Below, piece after piece: positions 54,292 through 62,642 of a stretch of 64,000 bases of DNA. Below the pieces are notes generated by a model. It saw only the letters and a program-made list of their open reading frames with translations. It did no database searches and had not been told where the DNA came from. Made by a program: the position numbers and the translations under genes. How positions within the stretch are numbered: the first letter of the stretch is position 1; each line of letters begins with the position of its first letter. The stretch is taken from positions 1,302,001-1,366,000 of the forward strand of contig CP131915.1 in assembly GCA_030704225.1 (NCBI GenBank), read 5' to 3'. This DNA comes from Kosakonia sp. H02. Lineage in GTDB: Bacteria; Pseudomonadota; Gammaproteobacteria; Enterobacterales; Enterobacteriaceae.

Positions 54292-55207
54292 ACGCATCGC
54301 ACGTCTCAAAATATTTTGCTAAGATCAGCTCAGCGGCAAATCTATAGCTAGCTTTAGCATTTTCATGAATTCCTGATGGGAGTAATCTATCAATCATCCA
54401 AAGATATCTCAAGTCCGCTCGTTCAGGAATTTCGGAAGATATGGCTAATTTACTTAGTGCATAAGTCTCTTTGACTTCCTGTGCTATGCGTTGTTCTAAA
54501 CCATTATCTACAGAATTGAGAAATTCGTTTATTAGGTATAATTGATAGCTATTCATTTCAAGCCTTAATTTTATAGGCTTAGAAATACCATTTATTTTTA
54601 TTTTCTCATCAAAATCAGGTGCTGTTTCGCTTAAAAAAGCCAAGTCTGAAGATGATTTATATGCCAAATAATTCAAAACTTCGCCGACAGCACGACTATC
54701 AATAAAATCCAGGTCTACGTCTGGAATTAAACCTACAATATCTTGCTTATCACACTCAGACAAAGACATAAACTCTTTGAGGAGTTCCATCCCTCCCATA
54801 GCTCCTGCATGGTCAAGGCATTTTTCGTCCGCAAGTTTTTTTAGGGAATTTCCTACAGGTGCAGGAATCCCCTTAAAATAATCATTCATAACAAAAGTAT
54901 ACTTTGATACCTTTCCCCACTTAACAACTAACTTGTCAAAATCGCCAATCGATTTATTAACAGCTTCTAGCTCTTTGATTTGATTAGAAGGCTTGGGGCC
55001 ATAAACTTGGAAGTAGTGAGCTTCGGTTTCTATCCATCCATCGTTTCCACCATCTCCCCAGTTTCCCCACGGTGATACAGCCTGGAATCCAGGGGTCGTA
55101 TATTGCATAACCTTCGAAAAAAGAGCCTGAAAAGCATCGCCCATGCTTTCATGAATCTTCAGTCGAAATAACTGCCTGTAAAGATATTCTTGGTGTGTAG
55201 AACTCAT
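54260..55207 (-). CDS. ABC-three-component effector with probable restriction-endonuclease-like N-terminus
   Basis: A 315-residue protein, first gene of the module. Residues about 20-75 look like a PD-(D/E)xK/Mrr-like core: an acidic helix (HESMGDAFQALFSKVM), GNWGDGGNDGWI with the candidate catalytic Asp56, and a following strand HYFQVYGPKP in which Q67-x-Y69 stands where E/Q-x-K is usual. The remaining helical part has no motif I know and may bind the partners (C-terminal component). ATG 55207 is chosen over an upstream TTG because of AGG nearby and the promoter position. Nuclease activity is inferred from motif pattern only. Confidence 0.65.
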   Translation of the reverse strand: MSSTHQEYLYRQLFRLKIHESMGDAFQALFSKVMQYTTPGFQAVSPWGNWGDGGNDGWIETEAHYFQVYGPKPSNQIKELEAVNKSIGDFDKLVVKWGKVSKYTFVMNDYFKGIPAPVGNSLKKLADEKCLDHAGAMGGMELLKEFMSLSECDKQDIVGLIPDVDLDFIDSRAVGEVLNYLAYKSSSDLAFLSETAPDFDEKIKINGISKPIKLRLEMNSYQLYLINEFLNSVDNGLEQRIAQEVKETYALSKLAISSEIPERADLRYLWMIDRLLPSGIHENAKASYRFAAELILAKYFETCDAYEHPNNASAT

Positions 55208-55240
55208 ACGACCTGCATCTTTGATGAACAATTTTTGATG

Positions 55241-55268
55241 ATAATATCCTCTCTTTCAGTGATGTAAA
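55241..55268 (-). promoter_or_regulatory. Sigma-70 promoter of the ABC-3C module
   Basis: On the minus strand TTTACA (55268-55263) and TATTAT (55246-55241) are 16 bases apart, about 34 bases before the effector ATG. Confidence 0.65.
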
Positions 55269-55371
55269 CTTGTTATTTTGAAAATTGGGACTACTTCCAC
55301 TTTACAAAACCAAAATTTCTTAAATTCTACCAACCCACCCCCAAAACACATATGAAAAATCGAATATGACA

Positions 55372-55399
55372 TTGACTCCTGTACAAACCTGTTTATCAT
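55372..55399 (+). promoter_or_regulatory. ars operon promoter
   Basis: TTGACT and TATCAT are 16 bases apart, 25 bases before the arsR ATG. ArsR should bind here or just upstream; I could not define the operator confidently. Confidence 0.7.
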
Positions 55400-55423
55400 T
55401 AAAAATATTTGTCGGAGGTATCA

Positions 55424-55774
55424 ATGAAACTTACCAATCTACAACTCTTCAAAAATCTCTCTGATGAAACTCGTCTGGGCATCGTGCTGCTACTCAGGGA
55501 GATGGGCGAGCTGTGCGTGTGCGATCTTTGCACGGCGTTGGAGCAGTCGCAGCCCAAGATCTCCCGTCATCTGGCAATGCTCCGGGAAAGTGGTCTATTA
55601 CTGGATCGCAAACAGGGCAAGTGGGTTCACTACCGCTTATCCCCGCATATTCCTTCCTGGGCCGCTCAGGTGATTGAGCAGGCCTGGTTAAGCCAACAGG
55701 ACGACGTACAGGCCATCGCCCGTAGGCTGGCATCGGCAAACTGTTCTGGCAGCGGTAAGGCTGTTTGTATCTAA
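55424..55774 (+). CDS. arsR: Arsenite-responsive repressor ArsR
   Basis: A 116-residue winged-helix repressor that leaves its operator when As(III) or Sb(III) binds. The sensing cysteines are at 31, 33 and 36 (ELCVCDLC) in the DNA-contacting helix, followed by QSQPKISRHLAMLRESGLLL. It is very close to ArsR of plasmid R773. ATG 55424 has GGAGG six bases ahead. First gene of arsRDABC. Confidence 0.97.
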   Translation: MKLTNLQLFKNLSDETRLGIVLLLREMGELCVCDLCTALEQSQPKISRHLAMLRESGLLLDRKQGKWVHYRLSPHIPSWAAQVIEQAWLSQQDDVQAIARRLASANCSGSGKAVCI

Positions 55775-55821
55775 AAAATTTGCCTGAATATATATGATTT
55801 TTCGAATGTGAGGTATTCAGA

Positions 55822-56187
55822 ATGAAAACGTTAAAGGTGTTTGACCCGGCAATGTGCTGCAGTACCGGCGTATGTGGCTCAGATGTCGATCAGGTTCTGG
55901 TTGATTTTTCTGCTGATGTGCAGTGGCTGAAAGGACGTGGTGTACAGGTTGAACGTTACAACCTGGCGCAGCAGCCCATGAGCTTTGTTCAGAATGAGAA
56001 AGCGAAAGCATTCCTCGAAGCATCTGGAGCAGAAGGGCTTCCGCTACTGCTGTTGGACGGTGAAACGGTGATGGCAGGGCGATACCCAAAACGCGCTGAG
56101 CTGGCTCGCTGGTTCGGTATACCGCTGGAGAAGGTAGGGTTAGCTCCCACCAGCTGCTGTGGTGGTGGTAATACTTCCTGTTGCTGA
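55822..56187 (+). CDS. arsD: Arsenite metallochaperone ArsD
   Basis: A 121-residue chaperone that carries As(III) to ArsA, raising pump affinity, and also weakly represses the operon. The metal-site cysteines 12, 13 and 18 (AMCCSTGVC) are intact, and two more vicinal pairs close the protein (SCCGGGNTSCC). The end lies 17 bases before the arsA ATG. Confidence 0.96.
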   Translation: MKTLKVFDPAMCCSTGVCGSDVDQVLVDFSADVQWLKGRGVQVERYNLAQQPMSFVQNEKAKAFLEASGAEGLPLLLLDGETVMAGRYPKRAELARWFGIPLEKVGLAPTSCCGGGNTSCC

Positions 56188-56204
56188 GTATGTCAGGAGG
56201 ACAT

Positions 56205-57956
56205 ATGAAATTCTTACAGAATATCCCGCCTTACCTGTTTTTTACCGGTAAGGGAGGTGTAGGAAAAACTTCTATTTCCTGCGCGACGGCAATCCGCCTT
56301 GCTGAACAGGGTAAGCGGGTTTTGCTGGTCAGTACCGATCCAGCCTCCAATGTCGGCCAGGTATTCGATCAGGCTATCGGTAACACCATTCGCCCTGTGG
56401 CAGCAGTTCATGGACTTTCCGCTCTGGAAATCGACCCGCAGGAAGCCGCCAAACAATACCGCTCCAGAATCGTTGATCCTATCAAAGGTCTTTTGCCTGA
56501 TGACGTTGTTAACAGTATCAGCGAGCAGCTTTCAGGAGCCTGTACCACTGAGATTGCAGCGTTCGATGAATTCACTGGCTTGCTAACAGACGCTTCCCTG
56601 CTGACCCGCTTCGATCACATCATTTTTGATACAGCGCCGACGGGCCACACGATTCGCCTTCTCCAGCTTCCCGGTGCCTGGAGTAGCTTCATTGAAAGCA
56701 ATCCAGATGGTGCTTCCTGTCTTGGCCCAATGGCCGGGCTGGAAAAGCAGCGTGAGCAGTATGCTCATGCGGTAGAGGCGTTATCCGATCCTGAACGTAC
56801 CCGCCTGGTTCTGGTTGCGCGACTGCAAAAATCTACGCTGCAGGAAGTCGCCCGCACCCATGAAGAACTCGCCGCAATTGGCCTGAAAAACCAATATCTG
56901 GTGATTAATGGTGTGCTGCCTAAAGCCGAAGCTGAACATGACGCCCTGGCAGCTGCGATATGGCAACGTGAGCAGGAGGCACTGGCAAATCTTCCTGCCG
57001 GTTTATCTGGGCTACCGACAGATACCCTATTACTACAGCCAGTCAATATGGTTGGTGTTTCAGCATTGAAGGGACTGCTGGATACCGGTTCTGAGGCATT
57101 ACCGCTCCCGGTAACGAACATCCAGTACACGCCTGAAAACTTATCGCTCTCTGGCCTAGTCAATGATATCGCTCGCAGTGAACACGGCCTGATTATGCTG
57201 ATGGGCAAAGGTGGCGTAGGGAAAACCACAATGGCTGCTGCCATCGCCGTCAGGCTGGCAGACATGGGATTTGACGTGCATCTCACGACCTCTGATCCTG
57301 CTGCGCACCTGAGTACAACGCTGAACGGCAGCCTCAAAAACCTTCAGGTCAGCCGCATCAACCCTCACGATGAAACCGAACGCTATCGCCAGCATGTTCT
57401 TGAGACGAAGGGAAGAGATCTGGACCAAGCAGGGAAACGGCTACTGGAAGAGGATTTACGCTCTCCCTGTACTGAAGAAATTGCCGTGTTTCAGGCCTTC
57501 TCCCGCGTGATTCGTGAAGCGGGTAAGCGCTTTGTTGTTATGGATACCGCCCCTACCGGACACACGCTGTTGCTGCTGGATGCGACCGGGGCTTACCACC
57601 GAGAGATTGCCAAAAAAATGGGGAGTAAAGGTCATTTTACTACCCCCATGATGCAGCTTCAGGACCCGGAACGAACCAAAGTTCTGCTGGTTACGCTTCC
57701 TGAAACCACACCGGTGCTGGAAGCGGCAAACCTGCAGGCTGATCTTGAAAGAGCGGGAATTCATCCGTGGGGCTGGATTATCAATAACAGCCTTTCCATT
57801 GCGGATACGCGTTCTCCGTTGCTTTGCCAGCGCGCCCGGCAGGAACTGCCTCAGATTGAGGTTGTTAAGAATCAGCACTCTAACCGTTTAGCGCTGGTTC
57901 CGGTGCTGGCATCAGAGCCCGCTGGTATTAAAAAGCTCAGAGAGTTGATGAGTTAA
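56205..57956 (+). CDS. arsA: Arsenite-translocating ATPase ArsA
   Basis: A 583-residue ATPase, the same length as R773 ArsA, that energises ArsB. It has two homologous halves, each with a P-loop GKGGVGKT (residues 15-22 and near 330) and the DTAPTGHT signature. All three metalloid-binding cysteines are present: Cys113 (SGACTTEIAAF), Cys172 (GASCLGP) and the one in RSPCTEEIAVF. ATG 56205 is preceded by AGGAGG. Followed by a hairpin and arsB. Confidence 0.97.
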   Translation: MKFLQNIPPYLFFTGKGGVGKTSISCATAIRLAEQGKRVLLVSTDPASNVGQVFDQAIGNTIRPVAAVHGLSALEIDPQEAAKQYRSRIVDPIKGLLPDDVVNSISEQLSGACTTEIAAFDEFTGLLTDASLLTRFDHIIFDTAPTGHTIRLLQLPGAWSSFIESNPDGASCLGPMAGLEKQREQYAHAVEALSDPERTRLVLVARLQKSTLQEVARTHEELAAIGLKNQYLVINGVLPKAEAEHDALAAAIWQREQEALANLPAGLSGLPTDTLLLQPVNMVGVSALKGLLDTGSEALPLPVTNIQYTPENLSLSGLVNDIARSEHGLIMLMGKGGVGKTTMAAAIAVRLADMGFDVHLTTSDPAAHLSTTLNGSLKNLQVSRINPHDETERYRQHVLETKGRDLDQAGKRLLEEDLRSPCTEEIAVFQAFSRVIREAGKRFVVMDTAPTGHTLLLLDATGAYHREIAKKMGSKGHFTTPMMQLQDPERTKVLLVTLPETTPVLEAANLQADLERAGIHPWGWIINNSLSIADTRSPLLCQRARQELPQIEVVKNQHSNRLALVPVLASEPAGIKKLRELMS

Positions 57957-57969
57957 TTTTTTTGCATAT

Positions 57970-57992
57970 ACAGGGCGGCAAAGTCGCCCTGT
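57970..57992 (+). promoter_or_regulatory. Intercistronic hairpin between arsA and arsB
   Basis: ACAGGGCG and CGCCCTGT form a perfect 8-base stem with a 7-base loop, ending two bases before the arsB Shine-Dalgarno AGGAGG. In R773 differential mRNA stability lowers arsB relative to upstream genes; this hairpin is a candidate for that. Confidence 0.6.
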
Positions 57993-58003
57993 CAGGAGGT
58001 TTT

Positions 58004-59293
58004 ATGTTACTGGCAGGCGCTATTTTTGTCCTGACCATTGTTTTGGTTATCTGGCAACCAAAGGGATTAGGGATCGGCTGGAGTGCAATGCTGGGCGCGG
58101 GACTGGCTCTGATATCAGGCGTTGTGCATGTGGGCGATATTCCGGTGGTGTGGAATATCGTCTGGAACGCGACGGCGACCTTTATTGCCGTAATTATTAT
58201 CAGCCTGCTGCTTGATGAGTCCGGTTTTTTCGAATGGGCAGCGCTGCACGTTTCCCGCTGGGGTAACGGTCGTGGACGTTTGCTCTTTACGTATATCGTT
58301 CTGCTTGGTGCGGCGGTGGCGGCACTGTTTGCCAACGATGGTGCGGCACTTATTCTGACGCCGATAGTCATCGCCATGCTGCTGGCATTAGGGTTCAGCA
58401 AAGGCACCACGCTGGCATTCGTCATGGCTGCCGGTTTTATTGCCGATACTGCCAGCCTGCCGCTTATCGTGTCGAACCTGGTGAATATAGTCTCGGCGGA
58501 CTTCTTTGGACTGGGCTTCACTGAGTATGCGTCGGTAATGGTGCCGGTGGATATTGCCGCTATTATCGCCACGCTGGTTATGCTGCATCTGTTCTTCCGC
58601 AAAGATATCCCGCCGACTTACGATCTGGCTCTCCTGAAGGCACCGGCAAAGGCGATTAAAGATCTGGCAACCTTCAGAACCGGCTGGATAGTTTTAATTC
58701 TTCTGCTGGTTGGGTTCTTTGTCCTCGAGCCGCTCGGTATTCCCGTTAGCGCGATTGCGGCTGTTGGAGCTGTGATCCTGTTTGCAGTAGCTAAACGAGG
58801 CCATGCCATTAACACTGGCAAAGTGCTGCGCGGTGCACCATGGCAGATCGTCATCTTCTCATTGGGGATGTACCTGGTGGTCTACGGTCTGCGCAACGCC
58901 GGGCTAACCGAATACCTTTCAGGTGTGCTGAACGTACTGGCGGATAAAGGACTCTGGGCTGCGACGCTGGGTACTGGCTTCCTGACGGCTTTCCTGTCTT
59001 CCATCATGAACAACATGCCTACCGTGCTGGTTGGCGCTCTTTCTATCGATGGAAGCACCGCAACAGGCGTTATCAAAGAAGCGATGATCTACGCCAACGT
59101 GATTGGCTGCGATCTGGGCCCGAAAATTACACCTATTGGTAGCCTGGCAACGCTGCTCTGGCTGCATGTTCTTTCACAGAAGAATATGACCATCACCTGG
59201 GGATACTATTTCCGCACCGGGATCGTCATGACTCTGCCTGTGCTGTTTGTAACGCTAGCCGCGCTGGCGCTACGTCTCTCTTTCACTTTGTAA
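58004..59293 (+). CDS. arsB: Arsenite efflux permease ArsB
   Basis: A 429-residue inner-membrane carrier with about 12 hydrophobic segments that exports As(OH)3/Sb(OH)3, alone by proton exchange or with ArsA as an ATP-driven pump. Typical stretches are FANDGAALILTPIVIAMLLA, LSSIMNNMPTVLVGAL and NVIGCDLGPKITPIGSLATL. ATG 58004 follows AGGAGG by six bases. Confidence 0.98.
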   Translation: MLLAGAIFVLTIVLVIWQPKGLGIGWSAMLGAGLALISGVVHVGDIPVVWNIVWNATATFIAVIIISLLLDESGFFEWAALHVSRWGNGRGRLLFTYIVLLGAAVAALFANDGAALILTPIVIAMLLALGFSKGTTLAFVMAAGFIADTASLPLIVSNLVNIVSADFFGLGFTEYASVMVPVDIAAIIATLVMLHLFFRKDIPPTYDLALLKAPAKAIKDLATFRTGWIVLILLLVGFFVLEPLGIPVSAIAAVGAVILFAVAKRGHAINTGKVLRGAPWQIVIFSLGMYLVVYGLRNAGLTEYLSGVLNVLADKGLWAATLGTGFLTAFLSSIMNNMPTVLVGALSIDGSTATGVIKEAMIYANVIGCDLGPKITPIGSLATLLWLHVLSQKNMTITWGYYFRTGIVMTLPVLFVTLAALALRLSFTL

Positions 59294-59305
59294 TGAGATA
59301 CTGAT

Positions 59306-59731
59306 ATGAGCAACATCACCATTTATCACAACCCAGCCTGCGGCACGTCGCGTAATACGCTGGAGATGATCCGCAACAGCGGTAATGAGCCGACCGTAAT
59401 TCTTTACCTTGAGACTCCACCTTCACGCGATGAGTTGGTCAAACTTATCGCAGATATGGGGATTACAGTACGGGCGCTGCTACGTAAAAATGTCAAGCCT
59501 TATGAAGAACTGGGGCTTGCCGAAAACAAGTTTACTGACGATCAGTTAATCGATTTTATGCTTCAGCATCCGATCCTGATTAACCGCCCAATTGTGGTGA
59601 CACCGTTGGGAACGCGCCTTTGCCGCCCTTCCGAAGTTGTACTGGATATTCTTCCGGATGCGCAAAAAGGCGCATTTGCTAAGGAAGACGGCGAGAAAGT
59701 CGTTGATGAAACAGGTAAGCGATTGAAATAA
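59306..59731 (+). CDS. arsC: Glutaredoxin-dependent arsenate reductase ArsC
   Basis: A 141-residue reductase turning arsenate into arsenite with glutathione and glutaredoxin, so that ArsAB can export it. Catalytic Cys12 is in HNPACGTSRNT, and the anion-binding arginines are in LLRKN, INRPIV and TRLCRPSE. Last gene of the operon, followed by a strong terminator. Confidence 0.98.
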   Translation: MSNITIYHNPACGTSRNTLEMIRNSGNEPTVILYLETPPSRDELVKLIADMGITVRALLRKNVKPYEELGLAENKFTDDQLIDFMLQHPILINRPIVVTPLGTRLCRPSEVVLDILPDAQKGAFAKEDGEKVVDETGKRLK

Positions 59732-59736
59732 ACATA

Positions 59737-59759
59737 AAGGGGGCAGACGCCCCCTTATT
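59737..59759 (+). terminator. Intrinsic terminator of arsRDABC
   Basis: AAGGGGGC and GCCCCCTT pair around AGAC and run into TTATT, six bases after the arsC stop; it may also stop the convergent acetyltransferase transcript. Confidence 0.85.
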
Positions 59760-59765
59760 CCTGCC

Positions 59766-60302
59766 TCAGAGCATAAGATCTGAATCTTCTGGCAGAGTAC
59801 TATTCCCTTCACCAAGTTTCATTTGCAGCAAAACCGTGTCAAGCCAGCGGCCATGTTTGAAACCAATGTCCTTTAATGTGCCTATTTCAGTAAATCCTGC
59901 GCGGATATGCAGCGCAACAGAAGCGACGTTAGCGCTGTCACCCACAACAGCAATCATCTGACGATATCCCTGAGATTCGGCCCATTTTAATGCATGATCG
60001 AGCAGTGCTTTTCCGACGCCCTGTCGCTGATAAGCCGGATCAATATATATCGAATTTTCGACAGTAAACCGATAGGCATGGCGTTCGCGGTAACGGGAAA
60101 TATAACAGTAGCCGATGACCTTATCGCCCTGCAGGGCGACATACCATGGGAATCCCCGAGACTGAATGCTCCTCAGCCGGTTAAGCATTTCCTGCGTATC
60201 CGGAGGTTCGGTTTCGAAGCTACCTGTACCATGCAGAACATGGTGAGCATAGATATTGCGTATCGCGGTAATGTGCTGTTCTTCAGCTTTGATAATGTGC
60301 AT
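59766..60302 (-). CDS. GNAT acetyltransferase, ArsN1/phosphinothricin acetyltransferase-like
   Basis: A 178-residue N-acetyltransferase. FYRERHAY-type region (RYRERHAYRFTVENSIYI) and the acetyl-CoA loop YQRQGVGKALLDHAL place it with phosphinothricin acetyltransferases. Within ars clusters such proteins (ArsN1) acetylate arsinothricin, an arsenic analogue of glutamate antibiotics; that is the favoured role because of the neighbours, but acetylation of another amino acid (as in MnaT/YncA) cannot be excluded. It is downstream of arsA2 in the same direction, after a 124-base gap with a hairpin. Ends 34 bases from the arsC stop. Confidence 0.82.
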   Translation of the reverse strand: MHIIKAEEQHITAIRNIYAHHVLHGTGSFETEPPDTQEMLNRLRSIQSRGFPWYVALQGDKVIGYCYISRYRERHAYRFTVENSIYIDPAYQRQGVGKALLDHALKWAESQGYRQMIAVVGDSANVASVALHIRAGFTEIGTLKDIGFKHGRWLDTVLLQMKLGEGNSTLPEDSDLML

Positions 60303-60403
60303 CGAATTGCTCCAGTAATGGTGTTTTACAAACTACCGGAATTCGCGACAGCAGGTTAAGCACTTAAACTTATAATCTGTATAAGCAAAAGTTTGGCTAC
60401 AGA

Positions 60404-60425
60404 AGATGGGGCCGTAGCCCCATCT
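60404..60425 (-). terminator. Hairpin after arsA2
   Basis: AGATGGGGC and GCCCCATCT form a perfect 9-base stem with a CGTA loop right after the arsA2 stop. The following T content (TTCTGT) is modest, so read-through into the acetyltransferase is possible. Confidence 0.65.
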
Positions 60426-60426
60426 A

Positions 60427-62184
60427 TTAGTCTGCCATTTTTGCCAGCAGAGCCGCACCCACTGGTTCTTCGTTCTGCAGTGGTGTTAATGCAATTCGCT
60501 TTGCAAACTGCTCTGTAACGTCATTTATCAGCGGCAGTTCGCGACTGGCTCGGGTTACGAGGAACGGTGAGGACGGTTTCGCAGCAGCCAGACTGCTATT
60601 GATTACCCATGCCCATGGTTCAATTCCGGCCCGGCGCAAATCCTGCTGCAGGTTTGCCGCTTCCAGTACAGGTGTCGTTTCGGCAAGTGTCACGATAATC
60701 ACCTTCGTCTTCTCCGGGTCCTGCAATTGCATCATTGGCGTCATCACATGGTCATGTGTTTGCCCCATCTGGCGCACCATTTCCCGGTGATAGGCTCCTG
60801 TTGCATCCAGTAGCAGAAGTGTGTGGCCCGTTGGCGCTGTGTCCATAATGACAAAATGGTCGTCAGCCTCTTTGATGATCCGCGAGAATGCCTGGAAGAC
60901 GGCGATCTCTTCAGTACATGGCGAGCGGAGATCTTCCTCCAGCACCGCCAGCCCTTCTGCATCTAACCCTTTCCCCTGATTTTCCAGAACAAAGCGACGA
61001 TAGCGTTCCGTCTCTACTTTAGGGTCAATACGGCTGACCTGAAGGTTTGGTAGCGAGCCATCCAGCGTGTAAGACAGATGTGCTGCCGGATCTGACGTCG
61101 TCAGATGGACTTTATGGCCGCGTTTTGCCAGAGATACCGCCACCGATGCCGCAACAGTCGTTTTACCCACTCCGCCTTTACCCATCGTCATTATCAGCCC
61201 TTTCCCTGTCTGGCTGAGTTCATCTACCAGCGAGGCAAGTTTCGGTAAATCCAGAGCATTCAGCGTGGTAGCAGCGAGAACCGGTGAGGCTTTGCTCTCC
61301 GTAAATAGCTCCCGCAGGGCTTCCAGACCGACCAGATTAAATGGCTTCAGATACAGCTGCGAGCGGGGAAGGTTCGCCAGGTTCTCTGGCATTGCCTGTA
61401 ATGCTTTTTCTTCCCGAGCCAGAATACTTTGTGCCAGTGGATCATTTTCACCTGCAAACGGCGGCAGCACGCCATTGATGGCAAGGTGTTGATGCTGCAA
61501 ACCGATTGCATACAGCTCATCGTGCGTATGAGAGACTTCTTTCAGTGTTGAAGCCTGGGCACGGGCAACCAGAACCAGACGCGTGAGTGCAGCATCAGAG
61601 AGAGCCTTAACCGCGTCTGAGTACTGGTGCTGTTGTTTCTCCAGCCCCACCAGCGGCCCGAGGTTAGCGGCGGCATCAGGGTTCGCTTCGAGATAACCGC
61701 TCCAGGCCCCCGGCAACTCAAGCATACGGATGGTATGACCGGTTGGCGCAGTATCAAATACGATATGGTCATACTTTTCCCGCAACTCATGGTTGGTAAG
61801 AAGACCTGTAAACTCATCAAATGCCGCGATTTCCGTGGTGCATGAACCTGAAAGCTGTTCTTCAATGCTGCTTACCACCTCGGCTGGCATCAGCCCGCGA
61901 ACCGGGTCGAGCACTCGGTCACGATAGGCTTGTGCAGCAGCCATCGGGTCAACTTCCATCGCCGCAAGATTTTGTACGGTACTGATATCTGTGATTCGGT
62001 GGCCGATAGTCTGGCTAAATACCTGGCCGACATTGGAAGCCGGATCGGTACTCACCAGAAGTGTTCTCTTGCCCTTATCGGCCAGCCATACCGCAGTAGC
62101 ACAGGCCAGAGATGTTTTACCCACGCCACCTTTGCCGGTGAAGAAGATGAACGGGGGAATGTCTTTTAAAAATGGCATATTCAT
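60427..62184 (-). CDS. arsA: Second arsenite-translocating ATPase ArsA, divergent, one metal cysteine missing
   Basis: A 585-residue two-domain ATPase, clearly paralogous to the arsA at 56205 but diverged along its length. Both P-loops (GKGGVGKTS and GKGGVGKTT) and both DTAPTGHT signatures are intact. Of the three metalloid cysteines two remain (SGSCTTEIAAF, RSPCTEEIAVF); the counterpart of Cys172 is Asn174 (DAAANLGP). ATG 62184 has AGAGGAG nine bases upstream. It follows arsD2 by 20 bases. No arsB of its own is in the window, so it may work with the ArsB at 58004 or one beyond the edge. Confidence 0.94.
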   Translation of the reverse strand: MNMPFLKDIPPFIFFTGKGGVGKTSLACATAVWLADKGKRTLLVSTDPASNVGQVFSQTIGHRITDISTVQNLAAMEVDPMAAAQAYRDRVLDPVRGLMPAEVVSSIEEQLSGSCTTEIAAFDEFTGLLTNHELREKYDHIVFDTAPTGHTIRMLELPGAWSGYLEANPDAAANLGPLVGLEKQQHQYSDAVKALSDAALTRLVLVARAQASTLKEVSHTHDELYAIGLQHQHLAINGVLPPFAGENDPLAQSILAREEKALQAMPENLANLPRSQLYLKPFNLVGLEALRELFTESKASPVLAATTLNALDLPKLASLVDELSQTGKGLIMTMGKGGVGKTTVAASVAVSLAKRGHKVHLTTSDPAAHLSYTLDGSLPNLQVSRIDPKVETERYRRFVLENQGKGLDAEGLAVLEEDLRSPCTEEIAVFQAFSRIIKEADDHFVIMDTAPTGHTLLLLDATGAYHREMVRQMGQTHDHVMTPMMQLQDPEKTKVIIVTLAETTPVLEAANLQQDLRRAGIEPWAWVINSSLAAAKPSSPFLVTRASRELPLINDVTEQFAKRIALTPLQNEEPVGAALLAKMAD

Positions 62185-62204
62185 CAGTGATAGCTCCTCT
62201 GGAA

Positions 62205-62567
62205 TTAAGGCATACTTGGAATGCTGCAGCAGCGTGGTTGCGTGCTGTCCTCACTCCAGTCCTGAGTAAGCGGAATACCTGCCCAGCGGGCGATATCTTC
62301 ACGAGTCGGGAGTTTGCCTGCCATTACCAGCTTGCCGTCAAGTAAGGTGACAGGGAGGGATTCCATCCCTGATGAGTTCAGGAACTCTTTGATGACAGGC
62401 GTATTCAGGAACTGCTGCGGATTCTTCGCGAGGCTGTAACGCTGAATATCAACGCCATTTTTTTTCGCCCATTCGGCGCTGGCGTTCCATTTGACGGCTT
62501 CGTCACTGACCACAACGCTACTGGTTGCACAGCAGCCTGCAGCTTCAAAGATCTCAATTTTTGACAT
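62205..62567 (-). CDS. arsD: Second ArsD-like arsenite metallochaperone, divergent
   Basis: A 120-residue ArsD homologue (MSKIEIFEAAGCCATSS, SLPVTLLDGKLVMAGKLPTR). Cysteines 12 and 13 are kept but position 18 is Val, so the three-thiolate As(III) site of R773 ArsD is incomplete; one C-terminal pair (PRCCS) could contribute. Its Shine-Dalgarno GAGG lies inside the right arm of a perfect 14-base hairpin, suggesting translational control. Partner of arsA2. Confidence 0.9.
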   Translation of the reverse strand: MSKIEIFEAAGCCATSSVVVSDEAVKWNASAEWAKKNGVDIQRYSLAKNPQQFLNTPVIKEFLNSSGMESLPVTLLDGKLVMAGKLPTREDIARWAGIPLTQDWSEDSTQPRCCSIPSMP

Positions 62568-62572
62568 GGAAT

Positions 62573-62616
62573 GTTTACCTCAGTGTTTAGTCATTTGGCT
62601 TTACACTGAGGTAAAC
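62573..62616 (-). promoter_or_regulatory. 14-base perfect inverted repeat burying the arsD2 ribosome site
   Basis: GTTTACCTCAGTGT and ACACTGAGGTAAAC are perfect complements separated by 16 bases, between the sigma-factor gene and arsD2. In the transcript the second arm contains GAGG, 10 bases from the arsD2 ATG. No T-run follows. It could also be a dyad operator. Confidence 0.75.
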
Positions 62617-62642
62617 GAAGGTGGTGGGAAAAAGATGCGCGA

